Shown here in pieces: positions 1-5,637 of a stretch of DNA of 5,637 bases (position 1 is the stretch's first letter; each line of letters starts with the position of its first letter). Under the pieces are notes generated by a model, which had not been told where the DNA came from, ran no database searches, and saw only the letters and a list, made by a program, of their open reading frames with translations. The stretch covers positions 18,340 to 23,976 of the forward strand of contig PMBY01000403.1 of the NCBI GenBank assembly GCA_003153875.1, given 5' to 3'. The DNA is from Myxococcales bacterium. Lineage in GTDB: Bacteria; Myxococcota; Polyangia; Fen-1088. Both the position numbers and the translations under genes were made by a program.

Positions 1-1
1 C

Positions 2-310
2 CCTTGGTTTCTGCTTTCCGGGGCTTTGCTCAGCTATTTGCTCATCATTCCCAGGCTCAAGAATTACGGCTTCGTGCTGGTGGTTCCCGTCGCTGTCTGG
101 CTGCTGGCACGGGCCCAGCGGGGCACCTTGCTCATGGGGACACTCTTGCTGTGCCTATCGACGACCTCACCGCTTCCCAAAGCGCTGTTTCCCCACTGGC
201 AGTTCTGGCCGCTGCTTTGGGAGTACAACGCGCTTCTGAGCGTGTTTGCGCTTTGGCTCTTGTGGTGCAGTGAAGCGAAAGGCTTTGCAGGCGAGCGCAA
301 GCCGGGGTAG
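2..310 (+). CDS. C-terminal fragment of a multi-pass membrane protein, possibly a DUF2029/GT87-type glycosyltransferase
   Basis: The gene enters from the left edge, so only the last 102 residues are visible, in frame from base 2 to the TAG at 308-310. The fragment is strongly hydrophobic. Approximate membrane segments are residues 1-16, 23-37, 42-57 and 73-92, separated by short loops, and a short charged tail (SEAKGFAGERKPG) ends it. The loop 'PRLKNYGFVLVVP' resembles the proline/arginine/lysine-tyrosine loop that precedes a late membrane helix in DUF2029 (GT87, polyprenol-linked mannosyl/arabinosyl transferase-like) proteins. That resemblance is remembered, not searched, and the catalytic N-terminal part is outside the window. 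Another polytopic enzyme or an O-antigen polymerase-like protein is possible. The gene converges on the flavoprotein gene with 3 bp between their stop codons. That it codes for a membrane protein is fairly sure; the family is tentative. Confidence 0.6.
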   Translation, partial: PWFLLSGALLSYLLIIPRLKNYGFVLVVPVAVWLLARAQRGTLLMGTLLLCLSTTSPLPKALFPHWQFWPLLWEYNALLSVFALWLLWCSEAKGFAGERKPG

Positions 311-313
311 CGC

Positions 314-886
314 CTACGCCAGACGTCCTGCCAGCCAGGCCAAGTTGTCGGCGAAGCGTTCGATGGTGGCCAGGGCCTCGTTGTCATGGACCACGTCTCC
401 CGCCTCGCGCGCCAGGGCCACGTTCCAGTACGACGAGCCCGGTACCACCATGTCGTTGATCATGAACCACATGAGGAGCTGCGCGAAGGTGAAGTTGTGA
501 CCCGCGCGTCGGGCCACCGCCAGCGGGCCGCCGACCTTGCGTGAGAAGAAATTGCCGTTGGCGCGCGACACGTATCCCGCGCGATCGAGCAGCGCTATCA
601 TTTCTGGCGTGGCGGAGCCGAAGTAGACCGGCGACCCGACCACGATGATGTCCGCCTGTTGCATTCTTTCAAACACGGGATGGAAGTCGTCGTCCTTCTG
701 GTTGCAGGTCTTGTCCTTGAGGCGGTTGCAAGTGGCACACGCGCGGCAGCCCTTGATGGTCTTGTCCCGCAAGGGCACCAGCTCGCCTTGCACGCCCTGA
801 TCCTCCAGCCGATCGAGACAGCGCTGCAGCAGTGTTTCGGTGTTGCCTTGTTTGCGAGGACTTCCACAGATGGCGATGGCGTGCAT
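314..886 (-). CDS. Flavodoxin-fold NAD(P)H-dependent FMN reductase-like protein with iron-sulfur flavoprotein cysteine motif
   Basis: A complete 190-residue protein running from ATG (884-886) to TAG (314-316). The N-terminal strand and loop 'CGSPRKQGNTE' (residues 7-17) form the FMN phosphate-binding loop of the NADPH-dependent FMN reductase / flavodoxin_2 superfamily. 'GSPVYFGSATPEM' (84-96) is the second flavin-contacting loop. Between them, C47, C50, C53 and C61 give C-X2-C-X2-C-X7-C. This fits the compact motif (CX2CX2CX4-7C) that ligates a 4Fe-4S cluster in archaeal and bacterial iron-sulfur flavoproteins (Isf). A cytosolic homo-oligomeric redox protein that reduces quinones, O2/H2O2 or another acceptor is therefore likely; the physiological substrate cannot be read from sequence. 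There is no signal peptide or membrane segment. The start is supported by the standard 'MHAIAICGSPR' N-terminus, although no good Shine-Dalgarno precedes it. It lies 49 bp downstream of the soluble kinase on the same strand and may be the last gene of that operon, with no obvious functional tie to the kinases. Confidence 0.9.
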   Translation of the reverse strand: MHAIAICGSPRKQGNTETLLQRCLDRLEDQGVQGELVPLRDKTIKGCRACATCNRLKDKTCNQKDDDFHPVFERMQQADIIVVGSPVYFGSATPEMIALLDRAGYVSRANGNFFSRKVGGPLAVARRAGHNFTFAQLLMWFMINDMVVPGSSYWNVALAREAGDVVHDNEALATIERFADNLAWLAGRLA

Positions 887-935
887 GATCAGCGGAATCT
901 AGACGACACGTGGCCGGAAAGGTAGTCCCCCCTTC

Positions 936-2225
936 CTACTTGCGCGCCTGCGCAGGCGCCGGGGTCGGGTCCGCGTCCTCGGCGGCCAACTCGGCCAGCA
1001 CGCGCAGGGCGGCCTCGCGCCGGGCAGGGCGGCTGTCGACCGCGACCGGGGCGGGAGTCACACCAGGCAGGCGCATGCCGTTGCTGTCGTCGTGTTTCTC
1101 TTCCTTGGGGCCGGGCGGTTTGGGCGTGGGGTGCACGGGCCTTGCAGGGGGACGGTTTGACTGAGACGCAATGCGCGGCTTATCGGGCGCGACTGCGGGC
1201 CGCGCGGGCGCTTCACGTGCGGGCGGCGCGGGCGGCGCGGACGAGGACGCCCGGAAGGCCGGGATGACGTCCTTGAGAAGATGATCACGTTCGGCACGCT
1301 CCTTGTCGATGACGTCCTGGAAAACCGCCTGCATCAGCTCGACCACGCGGGCCGGGTCGGTCCGTGGCGCCACCTTGGCGATGACGTCCGACAGAGCGAG
1401 GCGAAACTCCTCGGCGCTCTGAAAGCGCTGCTGGCGGTCGGGGGCCAGGGCACGCAGCACGACCTGGTCCAGTTCGGGCGCGATCCACGGGGCGCGTATC
1501 GAGGGCGGCGTGGGCTTGGGGTGACGGACCAATGCCAGACCGGCCGACGGATCCAGGCCCGAGATGGGCAGGTACTGCTGCCCGGTGAGGAGTTCCCACA
1601 GCACGATGGCCAGGGTGTACACGTCGGTGCGCCCGTCGGCCTCCTCGCCGCGGGCTTGCTCGGGCGCCAGGTAGGCGGCGCGGCCAAACACCACCCCGGG
1701 CTGGGTCTTTTCCTCTTTGAGCTCGCTGCGGGCCAGCCCAAAGTCGGTGAGCTTCACGTCGCCGTTGTAGCCGAGCAAGATGTTGGGCGGCGCGATGTCC
1801 CGGTGAACCAGCTTGAGATCGCCGTAGCCGTGCACGTAGGCGAGCACGCGCGCCACCTCGCGCGCCACGTGCAACGCGACCTCGATGGGGATGCGTTGCC
1901 GCTGGCGCACGCATCGATTCCACACCTCGCGCAGGTCTTTGCCCTCGACCATCTCCATGGCGATGTAGAATTCGCCCTCCACCTCGCCGGCATCGAAGGT
2001 ATTGACCAGCGCCGAGTGACTGAGGCGCAGCACCACCTTGGCCTCGTCGAGAAAGCGCTTGGCCTTGCTGGGGTCGGCCTTTTCCGCCAGAACCTTCTTG
2101 ATCACGCAGAGCTTTTCGAAGCCGCCGATCTGCCCCAGGCCGGCCATGTAGATTTCGCCCATCCCGCCCTTGGCCAGCGGGCGCAGCAGCAGGTACTTGC
2201 CGAAGTGGCGCGGAAACGCACTCAT
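936..2225 (-). CDS. Soluble Hanks-type Ser/Thr protein kinase, myxobacterial HRD-I-A-P-P-N subclass
   Basis: A complete 429-residue protein kinase expected to phosphorylate Ser/Thr in the cytosol; its substrate is unknown. The kinase domain spans about residues 11-280. It shows the glycine-rich loop 'AKGGMGEIY' (18-26), the ATP-binding Lys43 (V-I-K), the helix-C Glu61, the catalytic loop HRDIAPPN (141-148, catalytic Asp143, Asn148), the Mg-binding DFG (161-163) and APE (187-189). The essential catalytic residues are present, so it should be active. The catalytic-loop Lys is Ala145, and the usual P+1-loop Thr is Arg182. Residues 285-317 form an amphipathic extension shared with the neighbouring double kinase. 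From about 325 on, the chain is a disordered tail rich in Pro, Ala and Arg, with no membrane segment. The start is fixed by the N-terminus 'MSAFPRHFGKY', which matches the paralogue's '[11 protein letters not shown]'; no clear ribosome-binding site precedes it. Only 14 bp separate it from the upstream kinase stop, so the two are almost certainly one operon and may be translationally coupled. Confidence 0.95.
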   Translation of the reverse strand: MSAFPRHFGKYLLLRPLAKGGMGEIYMAGLGQIGGFEKLCVIKKVLAEKADPSKAKRFLDEAKVVLRLSHSALVNTFDAGEVEGEFYIAMEMVEGKDLREVWNRCVRQRQRIPIEVALHVAREVARVLAYVHGYGDLKLVHRDIAPPNILLGYNGDVKLTDFGLARSELKEEKTQPGVVFGRAAYLAPEQARGEEADGRTDVYTLAIVLWELLTGQQYLPISGLDPSAGLALVRHPKPTPPSIRAPWIAPELDQVVLRALAPDRQQRFQSAEEFRLALSDVIAKVAPRTDPARVVELMQAVFQDVIDKERAERDHLLKDVIPAFRASSSAPPAPPAREAPARPAVAPDKPRIASQSNRPPARPVHPTPKPPGPKEEKHDDSNGMRLPGVTPAPVAVDSRPARREAALRVLAELAAEDADPTPAPAQARK

Positions 2226-2239
2226 GGCGGAAACATTCT

Positions 2240-5083
2240 CTAGTTTCCCCGGCGCTGGATCAGATCCAGGTTCTGCCGCGCAGTCCGGTTGTCGGCGTCC
2301 AGCTTGAGCGCCTCCTCGTAGGCCTTGCGCGCCTCCGAGAACTTCTCCAGGCGGAAGTAGGCGTCGCCCAGCACCACGCGGGCCTCGGCCCCGCCACCCA
2401 CGCGTGCGCCTTCGCGCGCCCGGTTGACAGCCTCCTGGTAGTCGTGCTTCTGAAACGCGATCTTGGCCAACCCCACCAGGGCGGGCCCGCGGTTCTTGCC
2501 CGCATGGATCAACTGCTCGAATGCCGATTGGGCCTCGTCGAAACGCTGCGCCCGCAGGAAATCGCGAGCGTCTTGCAAGAGCTTGCGGTCCTTCTCCTGG
2601 GCTTGGGCTGCGGCGGGTGAGATGTGGGTAGCTTTGGGCCGCGGGCTGGCCGAACGCTTGGAATTCTCCTCGCTGGGGGCCGACTCAGCGCTGGCCTGGG
2701 ATTCTCCCGCGTCGAGCTCTTCGGCATCCGACGGGCTCTGCGCGTCCGCGGCCTCCTCTGCCTGACCGGTCACGGCCGGCAGCGGGACAGTCGGCGAGCC
2801 GGCTCCGGCATCGGCGGCCGGCACTGGCGCCTCCGTACATCCTCTTGCCAGCAGGATCAACGCCAGCGCCATCGCGGCAAGACCGGTTGCGCCCAGCAAC
2901 AGCCAACGCCGGGATCGGACCAGGGCTCGCAGGCGGCCCGCGACAGTGAGAGCTTGTCCGTGGGCCGCTGATTGGTCATAGCGCGAGCCGAGGGTCGGCC
3001 GCCTGGTAGTCAGCATCGGCGCCGGCGTCACCGACAGGGCGAGCTCGACTTCGCGGATCTCGCGCGCCAACTCGGCCATGCTCTGCGGCCGCGCACCCGG
3101 ATCGCGGGCCATGGCTTTTTCCACCAGGGCCACCACCGGCGCGGGCACATCGGGCCTCAGCTCGAGAATGGGTTGCGGCGGCTGGTTGGCCTTCTTGTGC
3201 AAGATCTCCATGACGTTTTCGCCGTCATAGGGGGGGATGCCGGTCAGCATCTCGTAGAGGATCGAGCCCACCGCGTAGATATCGGAGCGCGGATCGGCGG
3301 GGTGACCCGCAGCCTGCTCGGGGGCCATGTATTCGGGCGTGCCCATGGCCACACCGGGGCGGGTCAGGCGTTTGCCGACGCGCGGGCTGTCGTCGATTTC
3401 GTCGCTCTTGGCAATGCCGAAATCGAGCACCTTGACCAGATCGGGCGCTGCGGCCACGCCTTCCGCAGGCTGCACCCCGTGCCCGCTGGGCGTGCGCGCA
3501 CTGGCTGGGCCGACCAGCAGGATGTTTTCCGGCTTGAGATCGCGGTGGATGACGCCCGCATCGTGGGCCGCCTGCAACGCCGCACACATCTGCTCGGTGA
3601 TGCGCAGGGCGTGGTTGATGGCCAGTGGCCCTTCGCGGTGGATGAGCAAACCCAGCTCGATCCCCTCGATGTACTCCATCACGAAGAACAGCGAGCCTTC
3701 GGGCGTGGTGCCAAAGTCGGTCACGTTGACCACGTTGGGGTGCTCGATGCGCGAAGCCGCGCGCGCCTCGCGCCGGAAGCGCTCGACCAGATCGGGGGTG
3801 CGCGAATAGGCCGGGTGCAGGACCTTGACCGCCAGACGCTTGCCGATCTCGATGTGCTCGGCTTCGTACACCCGACCCATGCCCCCCTCGCCGCGCAGGC
3901 GCTTGATGTGGTAGCGCCCGGCCAAAAGGGCGCCCACCATGCGCGATCCTTCCTCGGACAAGCGATTGGCGTCTGAGGGCACTTCGGGCTTGCCCCGTCG
4001 GCCCAGCGGCGCGGTGTCGGCGCGATCACCGCGGGCCGCCATCTCAGCCGCCACCGGCGTAATTGCGTTGGTCTGGCTGTCCCCGGGCGCATCCAGCAGC
4101 GCCGCGGCGCCGGCCATGAGCGCCTGACGTTCCTCGCGCTCCCGCCCGATGATGTCCCCGAATAACTCGCGCATGAAGTGCGCCACCTGATGCCCGTCCA
4201 TGGCAGGGGCGGTCCTGGCCAGGAAGGCGGCCAGATCCGTGCGCAACTCCTCGCCGCTCTGGTAGCGCTCTTCGGGCTTCACCGCCAGCGCCTTCATGGT
4301 AATGGCATCCAGCTCGGGCGGAACGCGAATGGCGCGCTTCGAGGGGGGCACGATCTGCGGGTGCCGCACCCGTTCCAGCAAGTCGTCCTGATCTTGCCCC
4401 ATACCCTCCGGGGCGCGCGCGCCGGCGGAAAAGAGTTGTCGGCCCGTGAGCAGCTCCCACAGGATGACGCCCGCGGAGTAGATGTCGCAGCGACCGTCGA
4501 GCGCTTCTGCGCGCGCCTGTTCCGGCGCCATATAGCTCACCTTGCCGAAGATCACGCCGGGCGCCGTCTTCTCGAGTTTCAACGTGGACGTGGCCAGGCC
4601 GAAGTCGGTGAGCTTGACCTCACCCGAGTAGGAAAGCAGCACGTTGGGCGGCGATACGTCGCGGTGGACCAGGCGGAGCCCTTCGAAGCTGTGCGCATAG
4701 GCGAGGCCCCGCACCAACTCCTTGACGATGTGGGCGGCCACCGGCAGCGGGAAGGCGATGCCTTTTTGGGCGCAGCGGTTCCACACCGCGCGCAGATCCT
4801 TGCCCTCGACGAACTCCATGGCGAGGTAGATCTCGCCATGGACCTGGCCGGCATCGAAGACACCGACCAAGTTCCCGTGGGTGAGGCGCACCACCACCTT
4901 GGCTTCGTCCTTGAAGCGCTGGACGTAGCTCCGGCCCGCCAGGTGGGGCAGGGCGGTCTTGACCGCGCACAGCTTTTCCAGACCCCGCTGCCCGTGCACC
5001 GCTAGATAAAGCGCTCCCATGCCCCCGCGAGCCAGGGGCTTTACCAGTACATACCCGCCGAAGCGTCGCGGAAAACCGTCCAT
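2240..5083 (-). CDS. Double Ser/Thr kinase: two tandem kinase domains, transmembrane helix and C-terminal TPRs
   Basis: A 947-residue protein with two complete kinase domains of different subclasses. Domain 1 (about 11-280) has ARGGMG (18-23), Lys42, Glu60, HRDVSPPN (140-147), DFG (160-162) and APE (186-188). It is a close paralogue of the next gene and shares its 33-residue extension (291-323). A linker of about 58 low-complexity residues follows. Domain 2 (about 391-680) has GEGGMG (398-403), Lys420, Glu439, the classical HRDLKPEN (513-520), DFG (554-556), GTPEYMAPE (581-589), and an Ala/Pro/Gly-rich insert (about 524-548) before the DFG strand. A single transmembrane helix (about 727-746) follows an Arg-rich stretch, so both kinases should be cytosolic and the C-terminus outside the membrane. 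An Ala/Asp/Glu/Ser-rich spacer (750-828) leads to about three TPR-like helix pairs (833-935), a likely sensor or protein-binding platform. The start matches the paralogue's N-terminus; its upstream bases show no good Shine-Dalgarno. All catalytic residues are present in both domains, so both could be active. It probably heads an operon with the downstream kinase. Confidence 0.95.
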   Translation of the reverse strand: MDGFPRRFGGYVLVKPLARGGMGALYLAVHGQRGLEKLCAVKTALPHLAGRSYVQRFKDEAKVVVRLTHGNLVGVFDAGQVHGEIYLAMEFVEGKDLRAVWNRCAQKGIAFPLPVAAHIVKELVRGLAYAHSFEGLRLVHRDVSPPNVLLSYSGEVKLTDFGLATSTLKLEKTAPGVIFGKVSYMAPEQARAEALDGRCDIYSAGVILWELLTGRQLFSAGARAPEGMGQDQDDLLERVRHPQIVPPSKRAIRVPPELDAITMKALAVKPEERYQSGEELRTDLAAFLARTAPAMDGHQVAHFMRELFGDIIGREREERQALMAGAAALLDAPGDSQTNAITPVAAEMAARGDRADTAPLGRRGKPEVPSDANRLSEEGSRMVGALLAGRYHIKRLRGEGGMGRVYEAEHIEIGKRLAVKVLHPAYSRTPDLVERFRREARAASRIEHPNVVNVTDFGTTPEGSLFFVMEYIEGIELGLLIHREGPLAINHALRITEQMCAALQAAHDAGVIHRDLKPENILLVGPASARTPSGHGVQPAEGVAAAPDLVKVLDFGIAKSDEIDDSPRVGKRLTRPGVAMGTPEYMAPEQAAGHPADPRSDIYAVGSILYEMLTGIPPYDGENVMEILHKKANQPPQPILELRPDVPAPVVALVEKAMARDPGARPQSMAELAREIREVELALSVTPAPMLTTRRPTLGSRYDQSAAHGQALTVAGRLRALVRSRRWLLLGATGLAAMALALILLARGCTEAPVPAADAGAGSPTVPLPAVTGQAEEAADAQSPSDAEELDAGESQASAESAPSEENSKRSASPRPKATHISPAAAQAQEKDRKLLQDARDFLRAQRFDEAQSAFEQLIHAGKNRGPALVGLAKIAFQKHDYQEAVNRAREGARVGGGAEARVVLGDAYFRLEKFSEARKAYEEALKLDADNRTARQNLDLIQRRGN
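3938..3954 (-). promoter_or_regulatory. Candidate internal ribosome-binding site and start codon for the second kinase domain
   Basis: Inside the double-kinase gene, AGGAAGGA (minus strand, 3954-3947) is followed by six bases and an in-frame ATG (3940-3938), codon 382. The spacing is optimal, and the AAGGA core matches the anti-Shine-Dalgarno of bacterial 16S rRNA. The protein from this Met begins '[20 protein letters not shown]', which is how stand-alone bacterial kinases of this type usually start. The product would be 566 residues: kinase domain 2, the transmembrane helix and the TPRs. None of the three complete genes' annotated starts has a comparable site. It may be a working internal start or a relic of a formerly separate gene; the GAG-GAA-GGA codons (Glu-Glu-Gly) could also produce it by chance. 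Confidence 0.45.
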
Positions 5084-5115
5084 GGACAGCAGCGTGCTTG
5101 GCTGGCGATGTTATT

Positions 5116-5134
5116 GGAATTAGTCCGAAATTCC
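5116..5134. repeat. Small inverted repeat in the AT-rich spacer upstream of the kinases
   Basis: In the 77-bp gap between the ATPase stop and the double-kinase start, GGAATT (5116-5121) and AATTCC (5129-5134) form a perfect 6-bp inverted repeat around a 7-base centre. An AvrII-type palindrome CCTAGG (5133-5138) overlaps one arm. The spacer is clearly richer in A and T than the surrounding genes, which fits a promoter or operator for the kinase pair. There is no T-run after either arm, so it does not look like an intrinsic terminator. I could not assign -35/-10 or sigma-54 elements with confidence. A repeat this short can arise by chance. Confidence 0.25.
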
Positions 5135-5160
5135 TAGGAGCGAGTGCGGAAAACTTCGTA

Positions 5161-5637
5161 TCAGCGCAGACAGACGGCCAAGACCTGCTTCATGTCGGTT
5201 TTTCCGGCAATCGCCTTTTCGATGCCGTCCTGGAGCAAGGTGGTCATGCCTCCAGCCACCGCGAGCCGCCGCACGTCCTCGACCGGCGCGTGTTTTGCAA
5301 TCGCCTGCTTGATCGAGTCGTCGTTCACCAAGAGCTCGTGCACCGCCAGGCGCCCCTTGTAGCCGGTGTTGCCGCAAGCCTCGCATCCTGCCCCCTGCCA
5401 CATCTTTATCCGTCCACGGGCGAAACCTCGTCGGGCGGCTTCTTCTTCTCCAAAAGCCTGCACGATGGCGTCCACTTCGGTGTCGCTGGCGTCGACCTGC
5501 TGCCGGCACCTCTTGCACAGTCCGCGCGTCAAGCGCTGCGCCAGCACGCCCAGCAGCGCGTCGGCGAAGCTGAACGGATCCAGCCCCATGTCGATGAGGC
5601 GGGTGACGGTCTCGGGCGCGCTGTTGGTGTGCAGGGT
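5161..5637 (-). CDS. C-terminal part of a GspE/PilB-family assembly ATPase (type II secretion or type IV pilus)
   Basis: The gene runs in from the right edge. The last 158 residues are visible, ending at TGA (5163-5161), with the frame open to base 5637. The fragment opens with 'TLHTNSAPETVTRLIDMG', the His box (LHTN) of the secretion/pilus ATPase superfamily, followed by 'LLGVLAQRLTRGLCKRC'. Four cysteines, C41/C44 and C85/C88, form the CXXC...CXXC zinc-binding motif of GspE/PilB extension ATPases; PilT-type retraction ATPases usually lack it. 'GNTGYKGRLAVHELL' after the second pair is also diagnostic. The protein would be a cytosolic hexamer powering pilus or pseudopilus subunit assembly at the inner membrane. 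The Walker A and B boxes and the N-terminal domain lie outside, so PilB and GspE cannot be told apart. It lies 77 bp upstream of the double kinase on the same strand, so a link to kinase control is possible but unproven. Confidence 0.93.
   Translation of the reverse strand, partial: TLHTNSAPETVTRLIDMGLDPFSFADALLGVLAQRLTRGLCKRCRQQVDASDTEVDAIVQAFGEEEAARRGFARGRIKMWQGAGCEACGNTGYKGRLAVHELLVNDDSIKQAIAKHAPVEDVRRLAVAGGMTTLLQDGIEKAIAGKTDMKQVLAVCLR

Noticed and set aside
290..330. Possible bidirectional terminator between the convergent genes
   Set aside because: Only 3 bp separate the stop codons. The short GTAG/CTAC and GCGC complementarities there make no convincing stem, and there is no T-run on either strand.
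887..935. Separate promoter or terminator between the soluble kinase and the flavoprotein
   Set aside because: The 49-bp gap contains a G-run and a CACGTG palindrome, but no stem-loop with a T-tract and no recognisable -35/-10 pair.
2223..2236. Tiny minus-strand ORF (Met-Phe-Pro-Pro-stop) whose TGA overlaps the ATG of the soluble kinase
   Set aside because: Four codons in a 14-bp gap can arise by chance and there is no ribosome-binding site for it. Ordinary coupling to the upstream kinase stop explains the arrangement as well.
1281..2243. Long plus-strand open frame of 320 codons opposite the soluble kinase
   Set aside because: It is exactly antisense to an unmistakable kinase. Its His/Gly/Leu/Gln-rich translation is the usual mirror of a GC-rich coding frame and has no recognisable motif.
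2972..3976. Plus-strand open frame of 334 codons opposite kinase domain 2
   Set aside because: Shadow of the double-kinase reading frame. Its composition (Arg, His, Gly, Asp, Val) reflects GC-rich third positions and no domain is visible.
4501..4680. Domain 1 as a pseudokinase because it lacks the Lys of HRDLKPEN
   Set aside because: The ATP Lys, helix-C Glu, catalytic Asp, Asn and DFG are all intact, and the HRD-V-S-P-x-N form is common in apparently active myxobacterial kinases.
4178..5005. Plus-strand open frame of 275 codons opposite kinase domain 1
   Set aside because: Same antisense artefact. It closely resembles the shadow over the soluble kinase only because the two underlying kinases are paralogues.

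Overview
The window is a high-GC bacterial segment with four genes on the minus strand (two of them Hanks-type Ser/Thr kinases) and the tail of one gene on the plus strand. The kinase style points to Myxococcota or a related deltaproteobacterial lineage. Two of the three kinase domains have catalytic loops of the HRD-V-S-P-P-N / HRD-I-A-P-P-N kind, typical of myxobacterial kinases. The third is a classical HRDLKPEN kinase followed by a membrane anchor and TPRs. A GspE/PilB-type ATPase beside them fits the same group. This taxonomic call is inferred from protein style only.

Layout on the plus strand: bases 2-310 are the 3' end of a multi-pass membrane protein, possibly a DUF2029/GT87-type glycosyltransferase. 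It converges on the minus-strand block with only 3 bp between the two stop codons. In minus-strand transcription order: (1) the C-terminal 158 residues of a type II secretion / type IV pilus assembly ATPase (5637-5161); (2) a 77-bp AT-rich spacer with a small inverted repeat; (3) a 947-residue protein with two complete kinase domains of different subclasses, one transmembrane helix and a C-terminal TPR region (5083-2240); (4) after a 14-bp gap, a 429-residue soluble kinase (2225-936) that is a paralogue of the first half of the preceding protein; (5) after 49 bp, a 190-residue flavodoxin-like protein with the four-cysteine motif of iron-sulfur flavoproteins (886-314). The two kinases are almost certainly co-transcribed. 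The ATPase and flavoprotein may share the transcript, but this is less certain.

The most notable feature is the double kinase. Its second kinase domain begins at an internal Met (residue 382) that reads like the natural N-terminus of a stand-alone membrane kinase. That Met is preceded at ideal spacing by AGGAAGGA, a better ribosome-binding site than I can find at any annotated start here. This suggests either a recent in-frame fusion of two kinase genes or one gene making two nested products: a full-length double kinase and a shorter membrane kinase. In addition, the first kinase domain and the stand-alone kinase have both lost the catalytic-loop Lys and the P+1-loop Thr, and both carry Lys/Arg at the Thr position. 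They also share a conserved 33-residue helical extension after the kinase fold. A plausible but unproven reading is a local multi-kinase signalling module, perhaps linked to pilus or secretion function.

No tRNA, rRNA, CRISPR array, insertion sequence or convincing intrinsic terminator was seen. There is no gene-free stretch longer than 77 bp.
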